Notes under the pieces: model-generated
The model's input: only the letters and a program-made list of their open reading frames with translations
Database searches by the model: none
What the model was told of the DNA's origin: nothing
In this document: positions 6,903-14,566 of the stretch, in pieces
Position numbering within the stretch: position 1 is the stretch's first letter
How the letters are laid out: every line of letters starts with the position of its first letter
Source of the DNA: Solirubrobacteraceae bacterium
GTDB lineage: Bacteria > Actinomycetota > Thermoleophilia > Solirubrobacterales > Solirubrobacteraceae
Length of the DNA: 38,624 nt
Direction: 5' to 3'
Assembly (NCBI GenBank): GCA_017882465.1
Contig: JADGPN010000007.1
Location: forward strand, 1 to 38,624
Program-made: the position numbers and the translations under genes

Positions 6903-8231
6903 ATGACGCTGGAGGAGCTCTCCGAACAGGTTGCCGCTGGGACGATCGACACCGTTCTGCTCGCCCTCACGGACATGCAGGGTCGTCTGCAGGGCAAGCG
7001 GCTGACCGCATCGCATTTCCTGGAGGAGGTGGCCGAGGGCGGCGCCGAGGGCTGCAACTACCTGCTCGCCGTCGACGTCGACATGACCCCCGTCGACGGC
7101 TACGAGATGGCGTCCTGGGAACTCGGTTACGGCGACTTCGCGCTGCGGCCGGATCTCGCCACGCTGCGCCCGGTGCCGTGGCAGGAGGGCACGGCGATGT
7201 GCCTGGCCGACCTCGCCTGGGCCGACGGCTCGGACGTGCTCGCCTCCCCGCGCCAGGTGCTGCGCGCTCAGCTCGCGCGACTGGCCGAGCGGGGCTGGAG
7301 CACCAACGCCAGCACCGAGCTCGAGTTCCTGGTGTTCCGCGACACCTACGAGGACGCCTGGCGCAAGTGCTACCGCGACCTGGAGCCGGCCAATCTGTAC
7401 AACGTCGACTACTCGCTGCTCGGGACGGCGCGCGTAGAGCCGCTGATCCGCCGGATCCGCAACGCGATGCGGGACACGGGCCTGGTTGTCGAGAACTCCA
7501 AGGGCGAGTGCAATCTCGGACAGCACGAGATCAACTTCCGCTACGCGGATGCCCTGCGCACGGCCGACGAGCACTCGATCTACAAGAACGCCGCCAAGGA
7601 GATCGCCGCCCAGGAGGGCATGGCGATCAGTTTCATGGCCAAGTTCAACGAGCGCGAGGGCAGCTCGTGCCACATCCACTTCTCGCTTGCCGACGACCAA
7701 GGTCCGCTGTTCCCCCGGGAACGGGCGACGTTCGAGCCCTTCCTCGCGGGCCAGCTGGCGTGTCTGCGCGAGCTGACGCTGTTCCTCGCGCCCAACGTCA
7801 ACTCCTACAAGCGCTACGCCGAGGGATCATTCGCGCCCACCGCGGTGGCCTGGGCCGACGACAACAGGACCTGCTCGCTGCGCGTCGTGGGCCACGGGCC
7901 GGCGCTCCGGTTCGAGAACCGGGCCGGCGGATCGGATCTCAATCCCTATCTCGCCCTCAGCGCGATCATCGCGGCCGGGCTCCACGGCGTCGAGCAGGGC
8001 CTTGAGCTCGAGGCGCCGTATCAGGGCAATGCCTATCTCGCCCACGACAAACCCCGCCTGCCGTCGACGCTGCGGGATGCCCGTGAGCTGTTCGCATCGA
8101 GCGCGATCACGCGGGCTGCGTTCGGCGACGAGGTCGTCGATCACTACGCGCACGCCGCGGACGTGGAGCTGGCCGCGTTCGAATCTGTGGTTACCGACTG
8201 GGAGCGCTTCCGCGGGTTCGAGCGGTTGTGA
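6903..8231 (+). CDS. Glutamine-synthetase-like gamma-glutamyl-amine ligase
   Basis: 442 aa of the glutamine synthetase fold. Recognisable pieces are 'GECNLGQHEINFRYADAL', 'MAKFNEREGSSCHIHFS' (metal/glutamate region), 'NSYKRYAEGSFAP' (ATP loop), 'RFENRAGGSDLNPYLALSAIIAAGLHGVEQ', and the C-terminal 'VTDWERFRGFERL' typical of the GlnA3/GlnA4/PuuA branch. The Tyr adenylylation motif of true GlnA is absent. Enzymes of this branch join the gamma-carboxyl of glutamate to an amine (putrescine, ethanolamine, isopropylamine) at the cost of ATP. The neighbouring APC permease, aldehyde dehydrogenase and SDR support an amine-catabolic role over ammonia assimilation. Its stop overlaps the start of the next regulator (GTGA). 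The exact amine cannot be read. Confidence 0.85.
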   Translation: MTLEELSEQVAAGTIDTVLLALTDMQGRLQGKRLTASHFLEEVAEGGAEGCNYLLAVDVDMTPVDGYEMASWELGYGDFALRPDLATLRPVPWQEGTAMCLADLAWADGSDVLASPRQVLRAQLARLAERGWSTNASTELEFLVFRDTYEDAWRKCYRDLEPANLYNVDYSLLGTARVEPLIRRIRNAMRDTGLVVENSKGECNLGQHEINFRYADALRTADEHSIYKNAAKEIAAQEGMAISFMAKFNEREGSSCHIHFSLADDQGPLFPRERATFEPFLAGQLACLRELTLFLAPNVNSYKRYAEGSFAPTAVAWADDNRTCSLRVVGHGPALRFENRAGGSDLNPYLALSAIIAAGLHGVEQGLELEAPYQGNAYLAHDKPRLPSTLRDARELFASSAITRAAFGDEVVDHYAHAADVELAAFESVVTDWERFRGFERL

Positions 8232-9025
8232 GCCCGGCCCGCCAGGCGTCCGCGCCCCGCCGTCGTGAGCGCCGTCATCCGCCGGCGCCGCCCACGGGCG
8301 AGCCGGTCACCTCGCTTGAGGCGGTGTTCGCGCCGGTGCATTCGCAGACGGCGTTCGAGGAGACGGTGGAGCGCCTGGGTACCGCGATCAAGCTCGGGCT
8401 GCTGCCCCCGGGCACCCGGCTGCCGGCGGAACGGGAGCTGTGCACGAAGCTCGAGATCGCCCGCTCGACGCTGCGCCAGGCGCTGGTGGCGCTCGCCCAG
8501 AGCGGCCATCTGCGCGCCACCCGCGGCCGCGGCGGCGGCACCTTCGTCGCCGATCCGCAGCCGCCGCCGGGCCCGCCCTCGCTTGACGTGCTCGCCGCGT
8601 GGCGGGATGTATGCGACGAGCGGATGGCCGTCGAGGTCGGCGTGGCCGTGCTCGCGGCAGAGCGAGCAGAACCGCAGATGCTCGATGCGCTCGACGAGCT
8701 GGTCGTGGCCCTCGACGGGATGCTCGACGACTTTGCCGCCTATCGGCAGGCCGACGTCCGGCTCCACGTGGGCCTCGCCGAGGCGTCGCGCAGCCCTCGC
8801 CTGGTGACGGCCATGACCGAGGCGCAAGGAGCGATGTCCGGCCTGATCTCGCTGATCGCCCATCCTCCCGAGGTACTCGATTCCTCCAACGCCCAGCACC
8901 GGCGCCTGCTCGCCGCCGTGCGCCGCGGCGACGAGGCGGCTGCCGCCCGCGAGATGACCGAGCATCTCCGCGGCACCGAATACGTCCTCGCCGGCCTGCT
9001 GCCCCCGGCCCGGCCGCGCTCTTGA
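8228..9025 (+). CDS. FadR-subfamily GntR transcriptional regulator (copy 2)
   Basis: 265 aa, GTG start overlapping the ligase stop codon, so translation is probably coupled. It has a basic Arg/Pro-rich N-terminal extension of about 30 residues, a winged HTH (about 40-105, 'PAERELCTKLEIARSTLRQALVALAQSGHL..RGRGGGTFV') and an FCD domain (about 115-255) with 'DVRLH', 'NAQHRRL' and 'TEHLRGT' supplying the Asp/His/His/His set. Paralogous to the regulator at 5571. Likely controls the permease-dehydrogenase unit whose promoter starts inside its stop codon. Confidence 0.9.
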   Translation: MSPARQASAPRRRERRHPPAPPTGEPVTSLEAVFAPVHSQTAFEETVERLGTAIKLGLLPPGTRLPAERELCTKLEIARSTLRQALVALAQSGHLRATRGRGGGTFVADPQPPPGPPSLDVLAAWRDVCDERMAVEVGVAVLAAERAEPQMLDALDELVVALDGMLDDFAAYRQADVRLHVGLAEASRSPRLVTAMTEAQGAMSGLISLIAHPPEVLDSSNAQHRRLLAAVRRGDEAAAAREMTEHLRGTEYVLAGLLPPARPRS

Positions 9026-9090
9026 CTTCTGTCGGGCCCCGGGCGTAAGGTGCCGCGAGAAGGACGGACGATCAGACCTTTACCAGGAGG
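9022..9090 (+). promoter_or_regulatory. Promoter (TTGACT-N18-TAAGGT) and SD for the permease-ALDH-SDR operon
   Basis: -35 TTGACT at 9022-9027, 18-bp spacer, -10 TAAGGT at 9046-9051: the best conventional promoter in the window. The -35 overlaps the TGA stop (9023-9025) of the preceding regulator. Expected start about 9058, giving a leader of roughly 39 nt with an AGGAGG SD at 9085-9090. A TACCA half-site (9081-9085), as in the operator at 5545, touches the SD. Confidence 0.7.
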
Positions 9091-9096
9091 GGCGGC

Positions 9097-10728
9097 ATGA
9101 CGGCCAGCACTGAGAACCTGTCGGCCGACGAACAGAAACTCGCCGATCTCGGCTACAAGCAGGAGCTCAACCGCGGTTGGAGCAGCTTCTCCAACTTTGC
9201 GATTTCGTTCTCGATCATCTCGGTGCTCGCGGGCTGCTTCACGACCTACGGGCAGGCACTCAACAACGGCGGCCCGATCGCGATCTCGATCATGTGGCCC
9301 GTGATCAGCCTGCTGATCCTGTGCGTCGCGTTCTCGATGTCGGAGCTGGCCTCGGCGTACCCCACCGCGGGCGGGATCTACTACTGGGCCTCGAGGCTCG
9401 GCGGCGCCGGCTGGGGCTGGTTCACCGGCTGGTTCAACCTGATCGGGCTCGTCGCGGTCATCGCCTCGGTCGTGTACGTGAGCTCGGCCTTCCTCGTCAA
9501 TCTGCTCGGCCTCTTCAACGTCGACTTCGTCTTCAACTTCACCAAGGCCGCCGCGGGCACCGACATTCACTACACGGCCCATGTGATCTTCGCGGTGTTC
9601 GCCGTGATCCTCGTGATCCACGGGCTGATCAACGTGTTCTCGAGCCATCTGGTGTCGCTGTTCAACAACGTTTCGGTGTGGTGGCACGTAATCGGAGTGG
9701 CCGTGATCGTGGTGATCCTGATCGCCGTCCCCAGCCACCACGCGAGCTTCTCGTACGTGTTCGGCCACACGATCAACAACTCCGGTTTCAAGAACGGGTC
9801 CACCACGGTCCCGTTCTTCTGGCTCTACGTGCTGCCGCTCGGCTTCCTGCTGACGATGTACACCATCACCGGCTACGACGCCTCCGCCCACGTCTCCGAG
9901 GAGACCCACGGCGCCGACGAGTCAGCGCCCAAGGGCATCTGGAAGTCGGTCTTCTACTCGGCCGTGATCGGCTGGATCGTCCTGCTCGCGATCACCTTCG
10001 CAATCCAGAAGAGCAAGGAATCGACGATCCTCAGCTCCAGCTACCCGGCGCTGGCGATCTTCCAGACGGCGCTGAGCTCCGCGGCCGCCAAGGCAGTGGT
10101 CCTGATCTCGACCGTGGGACAGCTGTTCTGTGGCATGGCCTGTGTGACCAGTGGCTCACGAATGACGTTCGCGTTCTCGCGTGACGGCGCCGTGCCGGGC
10201 CACAACCTGTGGCGGCGCCTGGGCAAGAACAAGACGCCGACCTGGTCGGTGCTATTCGTCTGCCTGTGTGCGTTGATCATCACCATCCCGGCCTTCTTCC
10301 CCAACTCGAAGGGCGCACCCGTCGCCTTCCTGGCGGTCACCTCGATCTCGGTGATCGGGCTCTACATCGCCTACACCATCCCTGTGTTCCTGCGCTGGCG
10401 CAAGGGCGACGACTTCCAGACCGGGCCCTGGACGCTAGGCAAGAAGTACAAGTGGGTGAACCCGATTGCGTTCACGTGGGTTGCCCTGTGCGTGATCATC
10501 TTCTGCCTGCCGTTCACTCCGGCCGGCGTCCCGTTCTCGAGCACGTTCAGCTGGTCGTCGGTGAACTACGCCCCGATCGTCACCATCGCGGTCATGGTCG
10601 GCGTGACCCTGTGGTTCCTGCTCTCGGCACGGAAGTCGTTTAAGGGCCCGATCCGCACGATCGACGTCGGCGCCCCCGGCGGCGAGGTCGCGCCGGGAAT
10701 GACGCCCGCGAGCCCGCCCAGGCTCTGA
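9097..10728 (+). CDS. APC-superfamily amino acid/amine permease (GABA/choline-type branch)
   Basis: 543 aa, about 12 hydrophobic segments. The opening 'LGYKQELNRGWSSFSNFAISFSIISVLAGCFTTYGQALNNGGP' and 'SMSELASAYPTAGGIYYWASRLGG' are the family signature of the amino acid/choline transporter (Uga4/ACT-like) branch of the APC superfamily. A hydrophilic N-terminus and a Pro/Gly-rich C-terminal tail flank the helices. Such carriers import GABA, choline, polyamines or amino acids with a proton. Placed between a gamma-glutamyl ligase and an aldehyde dehydrogenase, it most likely imports the amine that the ligase uses. First gene of a three-gene operon; strong SD. Confidence 0.88.
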   Translation: MTASTENLSADEQKLADLGYKQELNRGWSSFSNFAISFSIISVLAGCFTTYGQALNNGGPIAISIMWPVISLLILCVAFSMSELASAYPTAGGIYYWASRLGGAGWGWFTGWFNLIGLVAVIASVVYVSSAFLVNLLGLFNVDFVFNFTKAAAGTDIHYTAHVIFAVFAVILVIHGLINVFSSHLVSLFNNVSVWWHVIGVAVIVVILIAVPSHHASFSYVFGHTINNSGFKNGSTTVPFFWLYVLPLGFLLTMYTITGYDASAHVSEETHGADESAPKGIWKSVFYSAVIGWIVLLAITFAIQKSKESTILSSSYPALAIFQTALSSAAAKAVVLISTVGQLFCGMACVTSGSRMTFAFSRDGAVPGHNLWRRLGKNKTPTWSVLFVCLCALIITIPAFFPNSKGAPVAFLAVTSISVIGLYIAYTIPVFLRWRKGDDFQTGPWTLGKKYKWVNPIAFTWVALCVIIFCLPFTPAGVPFSSTFSWSSVNYAPIVTIAVMVGVTLWFLLSARKSFKGPIRTIDVGAPGGEVAPGMTPASPPRL

Positions 10729-10735
10729 GGACTCG

Positions 10736-12100
10736 GTGACCGGCACGCTGGCGGTGATCGAGCCCGCCACCGAGGCGGTGCTTCAGGAGATCCGGCGCGC
10801 GGACGCCGCCGACGTCGACGTCGCGGTCGCACGCGCCAAGGAGGCCTTCCCGGCCTGGCGCGCGGTGACCCCCGCCGACAGAGCCGCACACCTGCGGGCG
10901 CTCGCCGACGCGCTGGCAGCACGTCACGAGGAGCTGGCGCTGCTCGAGGCGCGCAACGCCGGCAAGCCGATGGGTGACGCCCGGGGCGAGATCGGGATGG
11001 TGATCGACACCTTTCGCTACTACGCGGGAGCACCCGAACGGCTGCTCGGCGACACGATCCCGGTCGCCGGCGGGCAGGCCTGGACGGTCCGCGAACCGGT
11101 CGGCGTCGTGGGCCTGATCGTGCCCTGGAACTTCCCGCTCACGATCGCAGCGTGGAAACTCGCGCCCGCGCTCGCGGCCGGCAACGCGGTCGTGCTCAAG
11201 CCGGCCGAGCTGACGCCCCTGACGGCGCTTCGGTTTGCCGAGATCGCGGCGAGCGCCGGGATCCCCGACGGCGTCGTCAACGTGGTCGTCGGTCCGGGGA
11301 GCGCCTGCGGCCGGCGGCTCGTCGAGCATCCCGACGTGGCCAAGATCGCGTTCACGGGCTCCACCGAGGTGGGGCGCTCGATCGCCGCCGGCGCCGCCGA
11401 GACGATCAAGCGCGTGACGCTGGAGCTCGGGGGGAAGTCTGCGAATGTCGTGTTCGCCGACGCCGATCTCGAGGCCGCCGCCGCGGCCGCCCCCGGGGCG
11501 GTGTTCGGAAACGCGGGCCAGGACTGCTGCGCACGCTCGCGGATCCTGGTGCAGGCGGAGGCGATCGACGCGTTCATGGGCTTCCTGGAGCCGGCCGTGA
11601 AGGCCGTCAAGGTCGGAGACCCGCTCGACGAAGCCACTCAGATGGGCCCGCTCATCTCCGCATCGCAGCGGGAGTCGGTCGCCTCGTTCGTCGGCCCCGA
11701 CGCGCCAGTCGCGATCCGGGGGCAGGCGCCCGAGAGAGCGGGGTACTGGTTCGCGCCCACGGTGCTGTGCCCGGTCGACCCGAGCTCACGCGCGGCCAGG
11801 GAGGAGATCTTCGGACCGGTCGCCGCGGTGATCCCGTTCCGCGACGAGGAGGATGCCGTGCGCCTGGCTAACGACACGATCTACGGCCTGTCAGGGTCGG
11901 TCTGGACGCGCAACGGCGCCCGCGCGCTCCGCGTGGCGGGCGCGATCGAGACCGGCGTGATCTCGATCAACTCGAACACGTCGGTCCGCGTCTCGACGCC
12001 ATTCGGCGGCTTCAAGCAATCGGGCTACGGCCGCGAGCTCGGCCCGCACGCGCTAGACGCGTACACCGAGGTCAAGTCGATCTTCTACGCGACCGCATGA
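10736..12100 (+). CDS. NAD(P)-dependent aldehyde dehydrogenase
   Basis: 454 aa; slightly short at the N-terminus compared with typical ALDHs of about 475-500 residues. The Rossmann entry 'VPWNFPL', 'FTGSTEVGRSI', general base Glu about 230 in 'LELGGKS', nucleophile Cys about 264 in 'GQDCCARSR' (34 residues later, the standard spacing), 'EEIFGPV' and 'PFGGFKQSGYGRELG' are all present, so it should be active. GTG start 7 nt after the permease stop. In gamma-glutamyl pathways a PuuC/IpuI-like ALDH oxidises the gamma-glutamyl amino aldehyde to the acid, and this is the likely job here. Its ATGA overlap with the SDR shows an operon. Confidence 0.92.
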   Translation: MTGTLAVIEPATEAVLQEIRRADAADVDVAVARAKEAFPAWRAVTPADRAAHLRALADALAARHEELALLEARNAGKPMGDARGEIGMVIDTFRYYAGAPERLLGDTIPVAGGQAWTVREPVGVVGLIVPWNFPLTIAAWKLAPALAAGNAVVLKPAELTPLTALRFAEIAASAGIPDGVVNVVVGPGSACGRRLVEHPDVAKIAFTGSTEVGRSIAAGAAETIKRVTLELGGKSANVVFADADLEAAAAAAPGAVFGNAGQDCCARSRILVQAEAIDAFMGFLEPAVKAVKVGDPLDEATQMGPLISASQRESVASFVGPDAPVAIRGQAPERAGYWFAPTVLCPVDPSSRAAREEIFGPVAAVIPFRDEEDAVRLANDTIYGLSGSVWTRNGARALRVAGAIETGVISINSNTSVRVSTPFGGFKQSGYGRELGPHALDAYTEVKSIFYATA

Positions 12101-12846
12101 GACTCGCGGGCAAGGTCTGCGTGATCACCGGCGCCGCGAGCGGCATCGGCGCCGAATCGGCGCGGCTGTTCGCCACCGAGGGCGCCAACGTGGTCGGCGT
12201 CGATGTCAACCCAGACTCGGAGGGCGAGCTGTCCCTGGTCGCCGACGTGACCGACGAGCAGCAGGTGGAGCATCTGTTCGCGCGCGTGCGCGAGCGCTTC
12301 GGCCGGATCGATGTCCTGTTCAACAACGCCGGGATCAACCCCGCCGACGACGCGTCGGTGCTGGATACCTCGCTCGAGACCTGGCAGCGCGTCCAGGACG
12401 TCAACCTCCGCAGCGTGTTCTTGTGCTGCAAGCACGGCATCCCGCATCTGCTCGAGAACGACCCTCCCGTCCGCGGCTCGGTGATCAACACGGCTTCATT
12501 CGTGGCCACGATGGGCGCCGCCGTCTCCCAGATCTCATACACCGCCTCCAAGGGTGGCGTCCTCTCGATGTCGCGGGAACTGGGCATCGAGTTCGCGCGC
12601 AGCGGAGTGCGCGTCAACGCCCTGTGCCCGGGGCCCGTCAACACCCCCCTGCTGCGGGAGCTGTTCGCCAAGGATCCGGCGCGGGCGGCACGGCGTCTGG
12701 TCCACGTCCCGATGGGCCGATTCGCCGAGCCGGCCGAGATCGCACGCGCCGCGCTGTTCCTGGCCAGCGACGATTCCACCTATGTCAACGCGTCGAACTT
12801 CCTCGTCGACGGAGGGCTCTCGGGCGCCTACCTTACGCCGCAGTAG
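12097..12846 (+). CDS. Short-chain dehydrogenase/reductase (classical SDR)
   Basis: 249 aa. Cofactor loop 'TGAASGIG' (11-18), 'NNAG' (76-79), catalytic Ser about 134, and Tyr148-x3-Lys152 ('YTASK') are all present. Asp at the end of beta-2 ('GVDVN') suggests NAD preference. Start overlaps the ALDH stop by ATGA. In a pathway that begins with gamma-glutamylation of an amino-alcohol, an alcohol dehydrogenase of this type would provide the aldehyde for the neighbouring ALDH. That is an inference from gene order. It ends 4 bp before a convergent gene. Confidence 0.9.
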   Translation: MRLAGKVCVITGAASGIGAESARLFATEGANVVGVDVNPDSEGELSLVADVTDEQQVEHLFARVRERFGRIDVLFNNAGINPADDASVLDTSLETWQRVQDVNLRSVFLCCKHGIPHLLENDPPVRGSVINTASFVATMGAAVSQISYTASKGGVLSMSRELGIEFARSGVRVNALCPGPVNTPLLRELFAKDPARAARRLVHVPMGRFAEPAEIARAALFLASDDSTYVNASNFLVDGGLSGAYLTPQ

Positions 12847-12850
12847 CGCG

Positions 12851-13504
12851 CTACAGGACCAGGGTCTGGGCGTGGCGCCGCAGCCACCGCCCGTGCTCGC
12901 GGTACTCGGGGCAGCGCCCGGCGAGCAGCGCCCAGAAGCGCGGAGAGTGGTCCATCACCTCGAGGTGGCACGCCTCGTGCCAGACGACGTAGTCGAGCAC
13001 CGCCTCGGGGGCCAGCAGCAACCGCCAGTTGAAGCTCATCGCCCCGGAACGCGAGCAGCTCGCCCAGCGCGTGCGCTGGGAGCGGATCGTCAACTTCGAA
13101 TACGACGTGCCCGCCAGCGCGGTGGCTCGGTCCAGGCGTGCTGCGATCTCCGCCCGGGCCGCGCGCCGGTACCAGCGCTCCAGCGCCGGCTTGTGATCGA
13201 CGGCCGGAACCAGCAGCTCCGACCCGCGTCTGTGCACCCGCCCGCGGCCAGGCTCTGGGACCAGACGGAGCACCTCGCCGAGATACGGGACGGTGTCGCC
13301 TCGCGCGGCGACCGCGGCCCGAGCGCGGGCCTGCTCCTCCACCCGGAGCTCGATCCAGGTCCGTAGCTCCGTGACCGCAGCCAGAGCCTCGGACTCACCG
13401 GCGCGACGAGGAAGCACGACCTCCACTCCACGAGCAGGGTCGACGGTCACGCGGACGCGCTTTGCCCTTGGGGAGCGCCGGATGCGATACGGAATCTCCT
13501 CCAT
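12851..13504 (-). CDS. YgjP-like (DUF45) putative metal-dependent hydrolase
   Basis: 217 aa with the DUF45/SprT-like zinc site: 'HEACHLEVMDHSPRFW' gives His176-Glu177-x2-His180 and a third ligand at His186. Upstream, 'RWASCSRSGAMSFNWRLLLAPEAVLDYVVWHE' is the conserved YgjP block. The N-terminal half is the usual beta-rich 'YRIRRSPRAKRVRVTV' domain. The physiological substrate of this family is unclear; a protease-like function is inferred from the zincin motif. ATG 13504 is supported by a -10-like TACCCT 10 nt upstream and by the family N-terminus. Divergent from the GNAT gene at 13541. Confidence 0.85.
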   Translation of the reverse strand: MEEIPYRIRRSPRAKRVRVTVDPARGVEVVLPRRAGESEALAAVTELRTWIELRVEEQARARAAVAARGDTVPYLGEVLRLVPEPGRGRVHRRGSELLVPAVDHKPALERWYRRAARAEIAARLDRATALAGTSYSKLTIRSQRTRWASCSRSGAMSFNWRLLLAPEAVLDYVVWHEACHLEVMDHSPRFWALLAGRCPEYREHGRWLRRHAQTLVL

Positions 13505-13540
13505 GCCAGTGGACAGGGTACGGTCACGGGCCGACGTGCC
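13505..13540. promoter_or_regulatory. Bidirectional promoter with two -10 boxes sharing the same TA
   Basis: Minus strand: TACCCT at 13520-13515, 10 nt before the YgjP-like ATG. Plus strand: TACGGT at 13519-13524, 16 nt before the GNAT GTG. The two hexamers overlap at the self-complementary TA (13519-13520), so only one polymerase can bind at a time. No SD on either side. Confidence 0.5.
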
Positions 13541-14101
13541 GTGATTCCCGTATTGACCAGCCTTCTCAGCGATGGACGGGTCGAGTTGAGGCTCGCCGCC
13601 GAACGCGACATCCCCGAGGTGTTGATCGCGCATGACCGCGACCCCCGTTTGTACTCCGACCGGGGGCTCGAGCGGCCTCCCACCGGCGCGCAGCTTGGCC
13701 GCGACATGGAGGAGGCGGAGGAGCTGCGGGCGAGCGGGACCCTGGAGACGCTGACCATCGTCAAGGCCGGAGACGACACGTGCCGTGGGCAGATCTACGT
13801 GTACGACATCGACTGGGACCACGACCGCGCGGCGATCGGGATCTGGCTGGCGCCGGATGCCCGCGGTCAGGGCCTCGCCCGGGGGGCACTGCGGCTGCTC
13901 ACGCGATGGTTGTTCGAGGACTGGGGACTTGAGCGGATCGAGCTGACGACGCTGCCGGAGAACCGGACGATGATCTCCGCCGCGCTCGCCGGCGGCTTCG
14001 CGCACGAGGGCGTCCTGCGCTCGAGGGTGCGCGAGCGCAGCCGCAGGCTCGATCTCGCGATCCTCTCGATCGTGCGCACCGATCCGCGGCCCTCGTCATG
14101 A
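13541..14101 (+). CDS. GNAT-family N-acetyltransferase, RimJ/RimL-like
   Basis: 186 aa from GTG 13541. 'RVELRLAAERDIPEVLIAHDRDPRLY' opens the fold; 'AIGIWLAPDARGQGLARGALRLLTRWLFEDWGLERIEL' holds the acetyl-CoA loop R-G-Q-G-L-A; 'LPENRTMISAALAGGFAHEGVLR' is the conserved C-terminal block of the RimJ/RimL group (N-terminal or small-molecule acetylases). The acceptor is unknown. The next small gene starts 16 nt downstream and may be co-transcribed. Confidence 0.85.
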   Translation: MIPVLTSLLSDGRVELRLAAERDIPEVLIAHDRDPRLYSDRGLERPPTGAQLGRDMEEAEELRASGTLETLTIVKAGDDTCRGQIYVYDIDWDHDRAAIGIWLAPDARGQGLARGALRLLTRWLFEDWGLERIELTTLPENRTMISAALAGGFAHEGVLRSRVRERSRRLDLAILSIVRTDPRPSS

Positions 14102-14117
14102 GCGAGCACCGACCACA

Positions 14118-14396
14118 ATGAGCCAATACTGGCGAGTGACGCTTCCCGCGGGTGTCCGTCCGCCGTTCGAGGTGTACGTCAACGGCGTGCGCCAGGAGCT
14201 GGGCCAGGACTACCGCATCACCGGAGGCGAGCTGCTGTTCAGCCGCGAACTGGTGCACGGGAAGCTCGGACCCTGGGCCTGGTTCATGGGCATCTGGGGC
14301 ATCGGCACGTACAAGCGCAACGACGAGATCGACATCCGCTACGAGTTGGACGGGCGGCCGATGGTCGCGCAGGCTCAGGAGATAACGCCTCCCTAA
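14118..14396 (+). CDS. Small conserved-looking protein, unknown function
   Basis: 92 aa. Beta-rich sequence: 'YWRVTLPAGVRPPFEVYVNGVRQELGQDYRITGGELLFSREL' looks like a small beta-sandwich or barrel. It is followed by an aromatic, glycine-rich turn ('GPWAWFMGIWGIGTYKRNDEIDIRYEL'). No family recognised. It follows the GNAT gene by 16 nt with no promoter-like box between them, so I infer co-transcription. Confidence 0.6.
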   Translation: MSQYWRVTLPAGVRPPFEVYVNGVRQELGQDYRITGGELLFSRELVHGKLGPWAWFMGIWGIGTYKRNDEIDIRYELDGRPMVAQAQEITPP

Positions 14397-14502
14397 GCTG
14401 GGAACCAACCGCGGCTAACGGTGACCACCGCTGACGTCATCGCCAATACATGTGCGGACGCTTCCCGATTGATCCTAATAGGGTTCATTTGGGCACAACG
14501 TG

Positions 14503-14560
14503 TAGGCTGAGGCCCTCGACCGCCACCCGACGGGGGCACGGCGCCACTTCGGATCAGGAG
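14503..14560 (+). promoter_or_regulatory. Putative -10 (TAGGCT) and SD for the desaturase gene
   Basis: TAGGCT at 14503-14508, no obvious -35, about 50 nt of leader, and a CAGGAG SD at 14555-14560 six nt before the ATG at 14567. The 170-bp gap 14397-14566 is AT-richer than its surroundings around 14440-14500 and holds a CGGTG-AC-CACCG palindrome (14419-14430); no gene seen in it. Confidence 0.4.
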
Positions 14561-14566
14561 ACGCAA

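Noticed and set aside
6903-8231. True glutamine synthetase GlnA
   Set aside because: Lacks the adenylylation Tyr motif and ends with the RGFERL tail of the gamma-glutamyl-amine ligase branch; gene context is amine catabolism.
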